From positions 11,121,894 through 11,185,893 of the forward strand of contig NC_012873.2 of assembly GCF_000003195.3 (NCBI RefSeq): 64,000 bases of DNA, in the 5' to 3' direction. The translations under genes and the position numbers were made by a program. Positions 39,000-50,470 of the stretch are shown one piece after another (within the stretch, counting starts at the first letter, position 1; each line of letters begins with the position of its first letter). Below the pieces are notes generated by a model, which was not told where the DNA came from, made no database searches, and worked only from the letters and a program-made list of their open reading frames with translations. The DNA comes from Sorghum bicolor (Eukaryota > Streptophyta > Magnoliopsida > Poales > Poaceae).

Positions 39000-40040
39000 A
39001 TTTTCATTTTGGAATGGCCAACCCAGCCCACTCGCGTGCACTGAAGTTAGAGCGGCCCACCAATCAGCATCGAAAACCCTATCTCCAGCCATTCCCACCA
39101 CAGCAGCCACATCTCTCACACACGAGCAGCGCCGCATCTCGTCTCGGGGACCTTCACCACCACCGCACGTGAGCTTGCGGGCAGCGTGAGCTTGCGGGGA
39201 GCGCCATCCAGCCTGCCGCAGCAGCCGTCGCGGCCTTTGCCCCTGCTGCAGCCATCATCCCCACTCCCGCTGGCCACGAGCTCGAACAGAAGCATCCTCG
39301 AGCCACCACTTCGTCCATCTGGATCTGGAGGCACCACCTGTAGCGCCCTCTACTGAGCACGACGCCTTGCGACAACCATCCACATCCAAGGTAGGGACGG
39401 ACAACACGACGCCTTGCGACAACCATCCGCATCCACGTCTACCAGCAGTGCCGCGCGGAAAGGGCCCAGGAGGCCCAGGCTCTTCGTCGCCGCTGCCATG
39501 GCTCCTCGCGGATCCAGGAATGGTGACGGACCGACCTCCCTCATTTGATGCTTTTTTTCCTTTCTGGTTGTGCGCTGCACTGTTTCCTACGAGTGAGGGC
39601 ACACCGTTGACTAGGCATTAAGCAGACCCAGGCTTTCCTCTGAATTGCTATTATTGTTCCGTTTTATTCATTTATCTATCTCGACCCAATCCTTGTCGGC
39701 TCTGTCTGTGGAACAAGAGTGTGTAGCTCGAGGTTGCTCTCTGCATCCCCGGTCTGATGTTTCCATAATTCACATCTGAATTTTTGGCTGACAAAGTTAT
39801 ATAAGTAGTAGTTGAGAACCGAGCAGGTAATGATCAGCTTGTCCGTTGGCTTTTTAGTACTATATTAAAGCAGCTGATATAATTAGTACTATATTAAAGC
39901 ATCTGAATGGGTCAGTTTGGAATGATCAGAATGTTTTGTCACTTGTCAGCATGGGTTGTTCCCATTTCTATTCATGTATTAGTACCTATTCCATTATGAT
40001 ATAATTAAATAAAAACGTTCATTACGTTAGTTTGCGAGGG
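39000..40040. other. GC-rich captured segment inside the CACTA
   Basis: Sequence like a gene promoter and 5'UTR (39050-39620), with a 28-bp direct repeat (ACGACGCCTTGCGACAACCA at about 39360 and 39408). It is followed by intron-like AT-rich DNA. No protein family is recognised in this part. Confidence 0.4.
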
Positions 40041-40065
40041 ATCGAGAGCAGAAGGCTTTGCAAGC

Positions 40066-40703
40066 ATGTCATCTTCAACTGGCAATGAGAATGTCTACTC
40101 GAACAGGTACTCTGCCTCCTATGCCTCCCCACCATCATACATGTGAGTTTCCGCCTCGCTTCTCTGTGTATGTTGTTATCAACTTTATCTTTGCATGATA
40201 ACTTAGTTACTTAGCATATAACCTTTGCAGTGGTTCATCTGTTCTCTCGATTTGACTTATAAGATATTTTTTCTTACAAATTGTCTGATGAAGTTAAGCA
40301 TTCTGAACTATATAAGACGGGTGTAGAAATAATTTCCTACTTGTATGTGATGACTTCTTACTACTCTCTTCATTCTAAACTGTAAGTTGTTTTGACTTTT
40401 CTAGGTGCATAACCTGCTATGCACAATCAAACTTACGAATCTAGAAAGCCAAAATGACAATTTGAAATAGAGTACTAGTATGTGCGTCATTATGTGAGTC
40501 TGAGATATAATTTTCTAGATACATGGATTGTCAAACTTGTCTACAGATCACATGTATCGTCACATTTTGGGAATGTGCCTCTTTCTTTTTTGTAACTGTT
40601 ATCTGTCCTGCAGGCACAGTAAGTCCGAGAGTGTGGTTTACAGTTTTGGTACTATCTTGCTTGATCTCCTGAGTTGAAAGCACATTCCACCAAATAATGC
40701 AAG
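40066..40703 (+). pseudogene. Captured receptor-like/BSK kinase fragment
   Basis: A first exon (40066-40142) ends YASPPSYM before a GTGAGT donor. A second (40614-about 40703) reads HSKSESVVYSFGTILLDLLS, then TGA, then KHIPPNNA. Joined in phase they resemble the kinase-domain segment of brassinosteroid-signalling-kinase type cytoplasmic kinases (PPEY, ESV-YSFGT-LLDLLSGKHIPP). The TGA replaces the Gly expected between LLS and KHIPP. The rest of the kinase is missing. Identification rests on motif memory. Confidence 0.6.
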
Positions 40704-42180
40704 TTTTCCTGCTCTATAATACATTGACGTTGTAGTGTAATTAACATATTCTACAATCATATAGAAATAAATTAATCATATAGAAATAAATTAATCATAT
40801 GGAAATAAATTAATTTTACACTAACATTTTCTCTTTCTTTATTTAGTTCTTTGTGTGTGTGTGTGTGTGCGCACGGATATTTAATCTATTTATGTGTTAA
40901 TAGGTGATAGGTTGGACAGTCTAGTGGAGTGTGGAGAAGAGTTTTGATCTAAGTGCTGTTTCACAGGTATGGATAATATATGGCTTATGAGCAATGGGTC
41001 AAAATACTTATTGTCTGTTTGCAGCCCCTTTGTGTTAAATACAGTTTGAAAGAATATTTCTAAATTTGTGCAGTCAGAGCTGCATGCAGAGTGCTTAGCT
41101 GGTGTCATAGCTAGATGGTAAACATTTGGTTGAATATACCTTTGTGAGCCTTGTTGGTGTTATTATGTGGATATGGTGTCCTGTTTTTTAGGACCTACAT
41201 ACTCCTATGAGCTTTCCTGGTGTCATTGCTGTTGTTTATCATTCCAAAATATTGATTAGCTATGCATGGCCTTGTGTGACATTCCAAAATATTTATTAGC
41301 TATGCACTAACCTTATGTCTCCATAATTTAGTTCATTATGTGTGCATATTTAGTTTAACTAGTTTTCGTTGTTGGTCTATTTTTCAACCTGTAAAATTCC
41401 AATTACTAAAACCATGTTTTAGATAAATAGCTAGGGTTGTCATGTTCATGTGTTGCTGGTCCCCTCTCAAGTCTCAACTTATACCAGTCATGTAATATAA
41501 AAAACATAAACCAAACCTTGTTGCAGCCTTTATCTCATGCATATTAAGATCACATATATGAACTAAACACGAGTATTGTCACCAATAGATTCATCTTTGG
41601 ATGTCTTCATGCTAAAGGCTGCACCACTACAAATTACACACATAAGAAATTCTTTAATACATCCTAAATATAGGAGAAAAATAGACTGCAGATTACACAT
41701 ATAAGAAACCTTGTTGCAGCCTATACCTGCATCGCCAAGTAGCACAGAGAGGAGATAAGAGGAGAAAAATAGGAGGCTTTATTTGTATTGCTACAGCTTT
41801 ATGCTTTTGGTTTTGGGGGTGATCTGATGAGGGTGGAGGAGCAGGTGCCTGCTCTGCCTCTGCTCTATGCTTCTGTAGTTGCACCTGCTTATGCTCTAGC
41901 TAGTTTAGTATTAGATTAAGAGCATGCAGCTACTGGCTAGCACAATATACATTGTTGATTTGTTTACTCAGCTCCAGATTGTTATGCCTGTGCCTAGTTC
42001 TATTGATGATGAATACTTATTTCCTATGTTTTTACAATGATAGCTGTTTATTCTAATTAAGACTTTATGCTATGTCTGGATTGGTTACTTGAATTACATA
42101 TTTTACATTGATATTTTATACTGTACTGTACTGTGCCAAGTTTTCTTTTTGACCAAAGTTCTAATCTTGACACAGGAAAT

Positions 42181-42288
42181 GAAGTGCTGACGAAGCCCAT
42201 CGATGTGCACATGATTAGAGAAAAGTTGGCTATGTTCTTAGTGGCACAGGTCATCAACAAGAAAGGAGAGTTCTACCATCCTAGTTAA
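42181..42288 (+). pseudogene. Possible C-terminal exon of a CACTA-encoded protein
   Basis: After an acceptor-like CACAG the frame reads EVLTKPIDVHMIREKLAMFL, then NKKGEFYHPS and a TAA, close to the right subterminal array. Position and style suit the last exon of an element-encoded protein, but I cannot name it. Confidence 0.35.
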
Positions 42289-43224
42289 CCATCAGTGATG
42301 TGTGATTGCCACTACTAATATGAGTCTAGTGTAGTGTTTGACTGAACAAGTTATGTTCATTGTTGTGATGGATTTCGAACAAGTTGTGAACCTGTTGTGA
42401 ATCTGTCATGAACAGGATCTGTTAACTTGATATCTATTTGAAGAGCTTCTGTTATGAACATGTAGTAATATATTGCTGAGTGCCTTTCATATGTACGTGT
42501 TGTGAACATTGTGGTATGTGGCTCTGATGAAAAATACGAGTGACATTAAAGCGTAGACGTGTCACTATTATGATCCTATCTGAGATGTGTATTATTACCG
42601 CGCATCACTTGTTTATATGCTGTCAGTGACACATTAGGTTGACATGAGTCACTGATATGTAATTACCAACGTCACTCATACCTCATTATCAGTGACACGT
42701 GTTCTCAGTGTGTGTCACTCGTATATCTTTACTAGTGATGTGTATCCTCAGTGCGAGTCACTGATATGGCCTTATCAGTGACGTGGTTTATCAATGTGTG
42801 TCACTGCTATACTAAGATTAGTGACCCGTATATTAAATACGCGTCGCTGGTATCTTAACATCAGTGACGCGTGTCCTAAATATGCGTCACTGGTATCTTA
42901 ACATCAGTGACGTGCGTACTAAATATGCGTCACTGGTATCTTCATAGCAGTGACGCGTTTTTACACGTCACTAATTTGTCCACATCACAGACGCAATAAA
43001 AGTGACGCGTCTTTTCCGCGTCACTAATGACCCTCTGGACGCGTCACTAATTAGCTTTTCTGGCATAGTGAAGTCCAAATGTCAATTCCGCGGTCAGGGC
43101 CTTATTCTCGGCCACGATCCCTTCAATTTGGTCGAGCACCTTTTACGGTACTTCGCTGTTTGCATTGCGCTCTGCAAGAAATTTATATATCGTCCAATGA
43201 ACATGCAAACGGTATATACACATT

Positions 43225-45439
43225 TTAGTTGAACACTTGACCACTCACCTTTACTTCATCGACGAGCCGTTTGGCAGCACGCTCCACCCTCGCCGCCTCC
43301 TCAGTCTCGGCGAGTTCTTCATGACCGATAAAATGGTCCCCATGTTGGCGCCACACGTAAACGTGCTGACGACCATCATGAGGATGCTCTTGGATTTCCT
43401 CCACTTCATCATCGGAGGCTGCTGGGGCTTCCTCGCCTTCTGCGCTACCCCCGGCCGGGGTAACAGGTATTAAAGGCTCCCTAACCCGACCAGGGGAGCC
43501 CTTCGACGGAGACGCTCCTGCTCGGGGCAGAGTCGGAGTCCTCCTTTCTTCAGCAGGAGGGGGAGTGGGGGCTTTGTCTCCCTCTTCCGCGACACTGCTC
43601 GGGGGAGGTGCCCTCGCAGCATCGTCGCCCCTTGTTCGGGTACTCCTCCCGGCCATCGTCTGGGCCGGGACCTCCTCGACAGTTTCTGCCACGGTCGCAA
43701 CTGTGGGCTGCTCTTCGACCTGCCCTTGAGTGGCCTGCTCGGCGGCGTTTTCAACAACAACCGCCGGCTCGACCGTTTTCTGGCCAGCGACGTTGTCCGG
43801 ATCAACATCAGACGCCGCACTAACAAAAAGACGACATTTTGCCAATGTCAAAAGTCACAGCGAAAAAAAAACAAAACAAATAGGAGGAAGTGTAGAAGTG
43901 AGATTGTAACACTTATAGATCGAAGCGTCTGTGCGTCGCTGTGAAGAACCTCCTCCTGGTTCTACCAGTCGCCGCTGCTGCTTCCGCCCCCAGTCGCGTC
44001 GGCTCGGCGTGTGGGGCAGGAGGATCACTGGTCACCTGACCGGTGGTGATCGGCACGACGTCTGGACGACTACGTGGCCTTCGGACCAAAGAGGGTGCAG
44101 CCTCCTCGTCCTCGTCCGCGTCATCGGTGATCCTCACGAGCCGACGACGCTTCGGAGCTTGGCTGGTCTCCGCCGGCAGTGCCTCCGCAGGGGATGGATC
44201 CACCGCCATTGGCCTTTTCCCCGCCACCCTGTCCTCGGTGGTCGGGGCAGGGCGGTTCTGTTCCTCCTCACTGCTGGTGTATTGAGGACACCGAGCAGCA
44301 TCGCCCTCCGGCGGGTCCATCCCCGCAGGGTTCTCCATACTAGGTGCCAGTGACACATACACTGCACACCGGTCAATGTCTCCAATCTGCAATAGAACCA
44401 ACGACAAGTCATCAACCAGGAGGAAACAACATTCACATGGCAATACTAATCAATAACAGTATTTATTTACCTTAGGAGCTGGCCGTCCCAGCTTGAAGGC
44501 GTGCATCCGATCACTGCTTCGAACGAAATTGTCATCCGATAAATTGAACAGCTCGTTCATCAGCTGCTGGACCTCCGCCTTCTCCAGACCGTCTGGGCAC
44601 ATTCTGGCCGGGTCTTGGCTCCCCGCGTACTCGTACACCGAGTGTATCCTCCTCTAGCAAGGCATCACCCGGTGCACAAGGAAGTTCCCGACCACTCCTG
44701 GTCCGTCTAAGCGGGACCAGTCGATCAGACTCATGAGATCTGCCACTTGCCCAGTGAATTCCGGACGGTCCGTCCAGCTGACCCTCTTCTCGGGGATGTA
44801 GCCCATGTCACAGAACGTGGCGCTGCCCGGTTCTTCCCTGATGTAGAACCACTTCTTGTACCATTCGGTGAGAGAAGTGTTCCAGGGGCAGCTGAGGTAC
44901 CAGTTCTTCATCCCATCGCGCAGATTGAGGTATACTCCACCTGCAATCTTGGAGCCTCCAACTGCCCCTTTCTTCCTCGGACAGAAAAGATAGCGGAAAA
45001 GATCAAAGTGCGGCTCTATTCCAACATAGGCCTCGCACAAATGAATAAAGGTGGAAACAAGAAGAATTAAGTTCGGGTGCAGGTTGCAGATCCCGATCTC
45101 ATAGTAAAGAAGGAGGCCTTGAAGAAAAGGATGAACTGGAATCCCAAAACCCCTCCTGAAGAAATCTTCAAAAACGACAATCTCACCAGCGCGGGGGTCG
45201 GGGTAGCTTTCCCCCTCTGGCGTCCTCCATCCTCCGAGTTCTTGATTGTGAAGGAGCCCCTTTTCGACGAGGTCATTGAGGGACCGTGTGTTGCTCTGGG
45301 ATTTCTTCCATTCTTTGGCCATCATCTCGGCCCTCTTCTTAGCATCACTCTTCGCCATCTCAACTCTCGAAAAGTCTCGAGCTCGGTTTTGAGGTTTGAA
45401 GGTGTTGAGGAAGATGGAGGCTCTGGCAATAGTATGCAA
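43225..45439 (-). pseudogene. Antisense PF04195-type gene in the gypsy remnant, one premature stop
   Basis: The minus-strand frame 45439-44654 (likely start MAKSDAKKRAEM at 45358) encodes FEDFFRRGFGIPVHPFLQGL, LHPNLILLVSTFIHLCEAYV and WYKKWFYIREEPGS, the pattern of the 'putative gypsy-type transposon' domain (PF04195/Transposase_28). A TAG at about 44654 interrupts it, and the same frame continues (MNELFNLSDDNFV) to a CCTAAG|GTAAAT donor at about 44471. A second exon from CTATTGCAG|ATTGG (44391) gives an acidic/Pro-rich linker with a KRRR basic patch (possible nuclear signal). A third region (43225-43825) is Pro/Glu-rich, with a further donor (AAAG|GTGAGT) and coiled-coil-like sequence (ENKALTAEL) beyond it. 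It runs opposite to the LTR. Function unknown. Confidence 0.6.
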
Positions 45440-45780
45440 CTGCTGGGTAAAAAGAAAGGATACGACCTTGAGCTTTTATAACAACAGCTTCGCCTCTTCC
45501 ACTTCCCGCATTTTTGGGAAGTGGGCGAATCCTGCGGCGGCTGCGGCGTTTCGGTTTTCAATAATTACCGTCAGTTAATATGGTGGCTTTTCTGCATAAT
45601 TGGTATTTTCCTTTTTTTGAACCCCGCAAAGAGCGGCTGCACAGTTACCAGACGCACCTTTTTACGCAACAGTCTGACAATGCCCCGGGATGCCTTGTCA
45701 CATCACGCATTAATGTGGCGAGATGCTTTTTCCAAAAGACAAGTGGATCTGGTGGAGGACCGTGCACGACATACTCGGGG

Positions 45781-46213
45781 ACTGGTCGACCAGCCCTCCC
45801 ACTTGAAATTCTGGGACTGTACCGACCACCGAGCATTATATGCTTGGGGACTGGTCGACCAGCCCACCTATTTAAAAGTATGGGACTGTACCGACCACCG
45901 AGCATTATATGCTCGGGGACTGGTCGACCAGCCCACCCATTTAAAAGTCTGGGACTGTACCGACCACCAAGCATTATATGCTCGGGGACTGGTCGACCAG
46001 CTCACCCATTTGAAAGTCTGAGGACTGTACCGACCACCGAGCATTATATGCTCGGGGACTGGTCGACCAGCCCGCTCATTTGAAAGTCTGGGACTGTACC
46101 GACCACCGAGCATTATATGCTCGGGCACTGGTCGACCAGCCCGCCCATTTGAGCGTCTGGGGACTGTATCGACCAGTCTGCTCCGTCGCAGACGAGCGTG
46201 ATATGCTCGGGGA
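45781..46213. repeat. 69-bp minisatellite, about six units
   Basis: Units start at 45781, 45850, 45919, 45988, 46058 and 46127, with a degenerate last unit to 46213. Each contains ACTGGTCGACCAGCCC, ACTGTACCGACCACC and AGCATTATATGCTCGGGG. ACTGGTCGACCAG and GAGCATTATATGCTC are near-palindromes, so each unit can form hairpins. Confidence 0.95.
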
Positions 46214-46717
46214 CTGGTAAATTCAATCGCATAACTTCTAGCTTGTTAATTTTAATTTTTTAGACCTTGCTACAAGGCTCATACTTCGCCTTCCAGCAAG
46301 CTCGGGGACTACATCGGTACGATGCATCTGGCGATGCATCTCAGTTTTAGAATTTCTATGAAAACTTTTTTGACCTTGGCACCACGTGGCTATGTCACCT
46401 ACTACCAGGCTCGGGGACTAAGTGGGCACACTTCACCTTGCAGTGAACATGCTTGCTTTTTGAAAGTCTGTACTTTTTATAAAAATAAAGTGGGCACACT
46501 TCACCAGGAAAGAAATCTTTTTTATTAAGAGCACCATACATTCTTCAAACAACCTGCTTCTTCGATGTCAAAGTTGATCAACTGTCTTTTGAATTGGTTA
46601 AAATACCATTGCAACTGTTTGGGCGACTTTCCTGCTTATTGAAGATGTCAAGCCTCACTGGTTGAAGAAGCTCAAGACGGCGTGTTACATCACAATACAT
46701 GGTGCTCGGGGACTAGC

Positions 46718-47127
46718 TGTGGGGGTATAAACCCCTATACCTTACGGCTAGACATGGGCCAGGAGGCTTGGCCCATCCCGAAGACAGTTCGAAGCTTGAT
46801 ACAACTGTTCGGAGTTTCGCGCAAGGTAATAGGACGTGGAGATCAAGCAGGATTCTAGTCGGTTAGAATAGGAATTGATATCATACTATCTATGACAATT
46901 GTAACCGACTAGGATTAGTTTCCAGATTTGTAACCCTGCCCTCTCAACACAATTCAATTTAATCAGACGCAGGACGTAGGTATTACGCCCACACGGCGGC
47001 CGAACCTGGATAAAAACCTTGTCTGTGTCTTGCGTCACGATCGAGTTCGTAGCTTGCGCACCGTCTACCGATAAACTACTACTGTGGGTATACCCCAAGG
47101 TAGACTGCCGACTAGCTTTCGTCGACA
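46718..47127 (+). mobile_element. Gypsy-type LTR, 410 bp
   Basis: Runs from TGTGGGGGTATAAACCCC to TTTCGTCGACA, with TG...CA ends. Internal features typical of grass gypsy LTRs are visible: ACGCAGGACGTAGGTATTAC, GGCCGAACCTGGATAAAAAC and a GGGTATACCCC palindrome near the 3' side. The plus orientation makes it the 3' LTR of the remnant to its left. No 5-bp duplication can be assigned because the partner LTR is missing. Confidence 0.75.
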
Positions 47128-47226
47128 CTTGGAGATGGCCTATTTTTATCCTTTGCATTTTGTTACGGAAGTTTGCAAACAACAACAAATGCCAAGTCAA
47201 TTTGCCAAAGCCTTTGGATGCTCTTA

Positions 47227-48780
47227 GACTTTTTGAATAAGCCAATTAGTTAAATAGATAATTCCGCTTTGGATTTAGTCTAAGGTAATGTGTCCTGTAA
47301 TTTCAGAGGGGCAATCAGACATAGATTAGCTAGATTCGTGTGTGTATTTTATTTCCATTCTCCGTTCCTTATGTATTTTTTGGATATGCATTCAAAAATA
47401 AAAAAATGGCAAGGATCGGTACCCCGCTCAAGGCGCTGTCCAAGTACAAACTAAGTACAATCTGATCTGTCTCCATCAAATCAAGACTAGTTGAGTTTTG
47501 TTCCTCGAGTTCCAAGTGGCAAACGTTCACAAAGCTGGTTTTTCTCAAATTCCAAGAGCACATCTTCCATTGATCCAAAAAAGTCCGAAAGCAATAACAA
47601 ATCGGAAAAAACTTGGGTGGGCGATGGGCTCTCCGTGCCTTGCGTGCGCCCCCCACCTCGATGCTTGCCGCGTAGACACGCTCTTCATCCTACGACAGCA
47701 GCAAACGACGCGGCCATCTAATTCCTATCGGCAGCCGGCTCGGCTCCAAATCGAATCAGTCCACAGCCGCCGCACTTTCTGCTTGCTACGAGCGCCCCTC
47801 CAGCTGCCGCCGCGCTCGTCGGAGACGCTCTTCCGGCGCCACCACAGTCCTGTCCCCCACCTCGGCCCGGTCCCGGCTACCAATGCCTCCCCCATCGCCG
47901 ACGTCGTCCCGGCAGGAGCCCTCGCCGTCGGGAACTGCTCTGCCTCGCCTCTGCCTCCCCACCGCCAAGAGCACCCTCGCCTGCGCCCTTCGCCGGCTGC
48001 GCGGCACGGTCTGTGGGGCATTCCGGGGAGGAGCTCCACAGGTTGCCGTCCGTGGAGGAGCTCCACAGGTTTGCGCCATATCCATGGATGCGGCAGTGGG
48101 GGTGTGCAACCGGGCCTAGGGCTACGGGCGGCAGCGGCGGCTGACTCGTACGAGACGAAACTTAGACTTCAAGTGTCTAAAATATTAGACGATGGAAGTG
48201 GAGCCGAGCCGTCGTTCGTTTGGTGCCGGCTGACTTCGAGATGAAGGAATCGTGAAGCTAAGCCGACGGCATCTGTTCTTGGAAGTTCCCTATTCCCGCG
48301 GCCGTCTGATGCAAGGCACACCCACGCGTCGTGCATCTGGTCAGTGGGCGCATCCGGGAGGCAATGAGCCCAGAGTCCACCCAAAGTTTTTTCCAACAAA
48401 TCAAGGCGTTACTCTGATGAGAGAAGAAATCTCCAAGACGCAACGCAAGAGGGAATATATGCCGACAACTTATATATAGCCACACGGTGCTCCTTTGTTT
48501 GCAAGGGTCTCTTTATTCTAGTCTAGGGAATATATGTCTTTCTGCCAAGAACAGATCATCTCCTGTTTACTTTTATTATCTACTAATTATGTCTATCCAC
48601 ATAAAGATTGATTCCTCACTTTATTTAATTTTATTCAAAGAAGAGATTCTGTGAAAGTTCTTCGATCCATGGATTCCTCCGTTTATTTTATTCTTTGTGA
48701 ACAAAAACTAATTAAAAACCTTAAGAAATATCCTTACAAGAGAGTGAGACGACCCACTCTGGAAAACAAGCAAAGAAAAA
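47227..48780. other. Intergenic DNA with GC-rich segment
   Basis: 47600-48250 is GC-rich and open in several frames (248 codons on plus from 47498), but the translation is Pro/Arg/Ser-rich with no domain. A 17-bp block GAGGAGCTCCACAGGTT is repeated (about 48029 and 48055). It may be a captured 5' exon or a promoter. 48480-48780 is AT-rich without features. Confidence 0.35.
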
Positions 48781-50400
48781 AAAACACTGAAACATCCTAG
48801 ACTTAAAGGTAAAATGCGCCAACTCATGCGCCAAAATATTCTGGTCCCTACTGATCTTGATCACTTGCAAACGGTTCAATTGACTGCCAACTTATCCTAA
48901 TTTGCCACAGCTGCGAGCGATCGCGCCCAGTGGCCTGAAGCTTGGACACCACCGATTGGCAATCAGACTCAAGGATCATCAGTATTCCTGGCCATCTAAA
49001 CACCATGTGGACACCCTCCGAAACATGCTTTAGCTTCAGCTTCTTCTGCGTCCCTAGAATGGAAAATGATGCGCAAGCACTTAGTTGCAACACTCCCAAT
49101 CAGGAATCACCACACCCACCGTAGCTTCCCCGATCAACTGACTGAAAGCGGCATCAACATTAATCTTGAAATAACCCTAGAAAAGTGGCTTCCAACATTT
49201 TACCCTCAACGGACAAGGCTTCCTAGTTCCTACTTCCTAGTGCCAGTGCCGCCTGAAATCTCCAGACTGCGCTTTTCCCCTTCTGATCCTCAACTTCTCC
49301 CTATTGTGGGATATTCAATAGTTGACAAACCATTATTAGTCCATGATTGGACACTAATTGTCAAATAAGACAAAAATATTACAATATCAGTTAAACTTTA
49401 ACACCCCCCACCAAACACCCCCTTAATCTGCAGAGCACTGGGGGGCAACTGATTTCAGTCTATAACACCTTGGAAGCCAATTATCATGCCAAATCTGTGT
49501 GCTTCCCCATCACCAATTCTGCTAATGACGCTTTGTTTCAACAAATGCAAAACATAATCAACCGCACACCATGTCTGTGAAGCGTCACCCACCAGTGCTC
49601 TATCCAACAGTTTTCCATCAGGAAAATACCTTAGCCCTCAACACTCTTGCACATATATAGGATATTAGGGAAGGCAATGAGTCTCCAAGCCTGATTCATC
49701 AATCTCAAATCCTCGAAACCCATTCCACCAAAGCCCTTCGGCATTACCAGCTTCTCCCAAGGAATCTAGGCCTTGTTTAGTTCCAAATTTTTTTACAAAA
49801 TGGACACCGTAGCACTTTTATTTATATTTAACAAATATTGTCCATCATTGACTAACTAGTTTCGAAAGATTCGTCTCATAAATTACAGATAAATTGTGCA
49901 ATTATTTATTATTTTTATCTATATTTAATGTTCCATACATACATCACAAGATTCAATGTGACGGAAAATCTGAATTTTTTTGCAAAATTTTTTAGAACTA
50001 AATAAGACCCTACTGTATTTTTCAACGTCCATTTTCAGCGCTCCACCAGAAAGCACGCACCTGTTTCACAAAGAAAAAACTCTGTGAAACTTCTCCATTC
50101 AAACTTGGCAGTTTACTCGGTCCTCGTCGTGGAACTGAAGTGTTGTAATGTTTCCTTGAAATTTCTGTAAAATTCGTCCATCCTTCCTTGGTTGCTGAAC
50201 CTCTCTCAAACAGGTCAACTAGTCCTAGTTTGGATAAAACCAAAGGAGTTTGAAAGAAAATTGTGCTTCCAGTTGGCTCCAATCACCTTTCGAAAAGGCG
50301 GCAATGAAAGTGCAATCAACAGGATCGCATATGAAAAAGGGATTAATTCACCAAAAAAATGTGAAAAGGGAGATTATTCCCCACAAAAGGAGAGGCTCCC
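48780..50400 (-). mobile_element. Decayed LINE interrupted by a MITE
   Basis: On the minus strand, FWWSAENGR (about 50022-50060) is followed, across the MITE at 49769-50009, by IPWEKLVMPKGFGGMGFEDL and NQAWRLIAFPN, a signature of plant LINE ORF2 downstream of the RT. Further on (48848-49099) VFRWPGILMILESDC and VVSKLQATGRDRS match the RNase H-like (RVT_3) domain. Several stops and frameshifts are present. Both ends are approximate. Confidence 0.75.
49769..50009. mobile_element. MITE of the GGCCTTGTTTAGTTC family, TSD CTA
   Basis: Ends GGCCTTGTTTAGTTCC and GAACTAAATAAGACC, with exact 3-bp duplication CTA (49766-49768, 50010-50012). It is inserted into a LINE ORF2, so it is younger than the LINE. 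Confidence 0.88.
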
Positions 50401-50410
50401 ATGGAAAGGC

Positions 50411-50470
50411 TTTTTTTTTGACACAAAAACTGTGGGGGAAATCCCCACAGTGCCTTTTTTATTTCATCAT
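50411..50470 (-). mobile_element. LINE 3' tail fragment with palindrome
   Basis: A T-run followed by ACACAAAAACTG and a perfect inverted repeat ACTGTGGGG/CCCCACAGT (50429-50451) resembles the poly-A end of a minus-strand LINE. No coding sequence remains. Confidence 0.5.

Larger units (their letters stand above)
37724..43070 (+). mobile_element. CACTA element, 5.35 kb, with captured gene fragments
   Basis: Starts CACTATGCCAAAACAG and ends CTTTTCTGGCATAGTG, flanked by the 3-bp duplication AAG (37721-37723, 43071-43073). Both subterminal regions (37750-38160, 42540-43060) are dense arrays of short direct and inverted GTGACGCGT / ACGCGTCAC motifs, the expected transposase-binding repeats. No CACTA transposase is visible apart from a possible C-terminal exon at 42181-42288. 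The interior carries a MULE-like MITE (38422-38957), a GC-rich 5'UTR-like segment (39000-39620) and kinase gene fragments (40066-40703). It is therefore a non-autonomous, gene-capturing CACTA. Confidence 0.9.
43085..47127 (+). mobile_element. Truncated gypsy-type LTR retrotransposon (3' part)
   Basis: Only the 3' portion remains: an antisense multi-exon gene, a minisatellite-bearing 3' region, a purine-rich stretch (GCTCGGGGACTAGC) and one LTR at 46718-47127. No gag, protease, RT or integrase is seen, and no 5' LTR. Antisense genes plus tandem repeats between pol and the 3' LTR are features of the Tat (Grande/Retand-like) lineage. Lineage assignment is inference. Confidence 0.65.
37495..47223. 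mobile_element. TTA-type MITE split by about 9.4 kb of nested insertions
   Basis: The left end GAGCATCTACAAGGGTTTTG is preceded by TTA (37492-37494). The right end GCCTTTGGATGCTC is followed by TTA (47224-47226). The left part is about 37495-37723, and a few bases continue after the CACTA (about 43071-43085). The right part is 47128-47223. The 18-mer CCTATTTTTATCCTTTGC occurs in both parts (about 37701-37718 and 47139-47156). Its relative at 24049-24528 shows the uninterrupted layout. The insertions are the CACTA (37724-43070) and a truncated gypsy element (about 43085-47127). Confidence 0.7.

Noticed and set aside
39116..39621. Possible host gene in the GC-rich part of the CACTA
   Set aside because: Frames are open on both strands, contain an internal direct repeat and match no family; better explained as captured 5'UTR or promoter.
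47498..48244. 248-codon plus-strand frame
   Set aside because: Pro/Arg/Ser-rich translation without a domain; competing open frames on the other strand. Left as an unexplained GC-rich segment.
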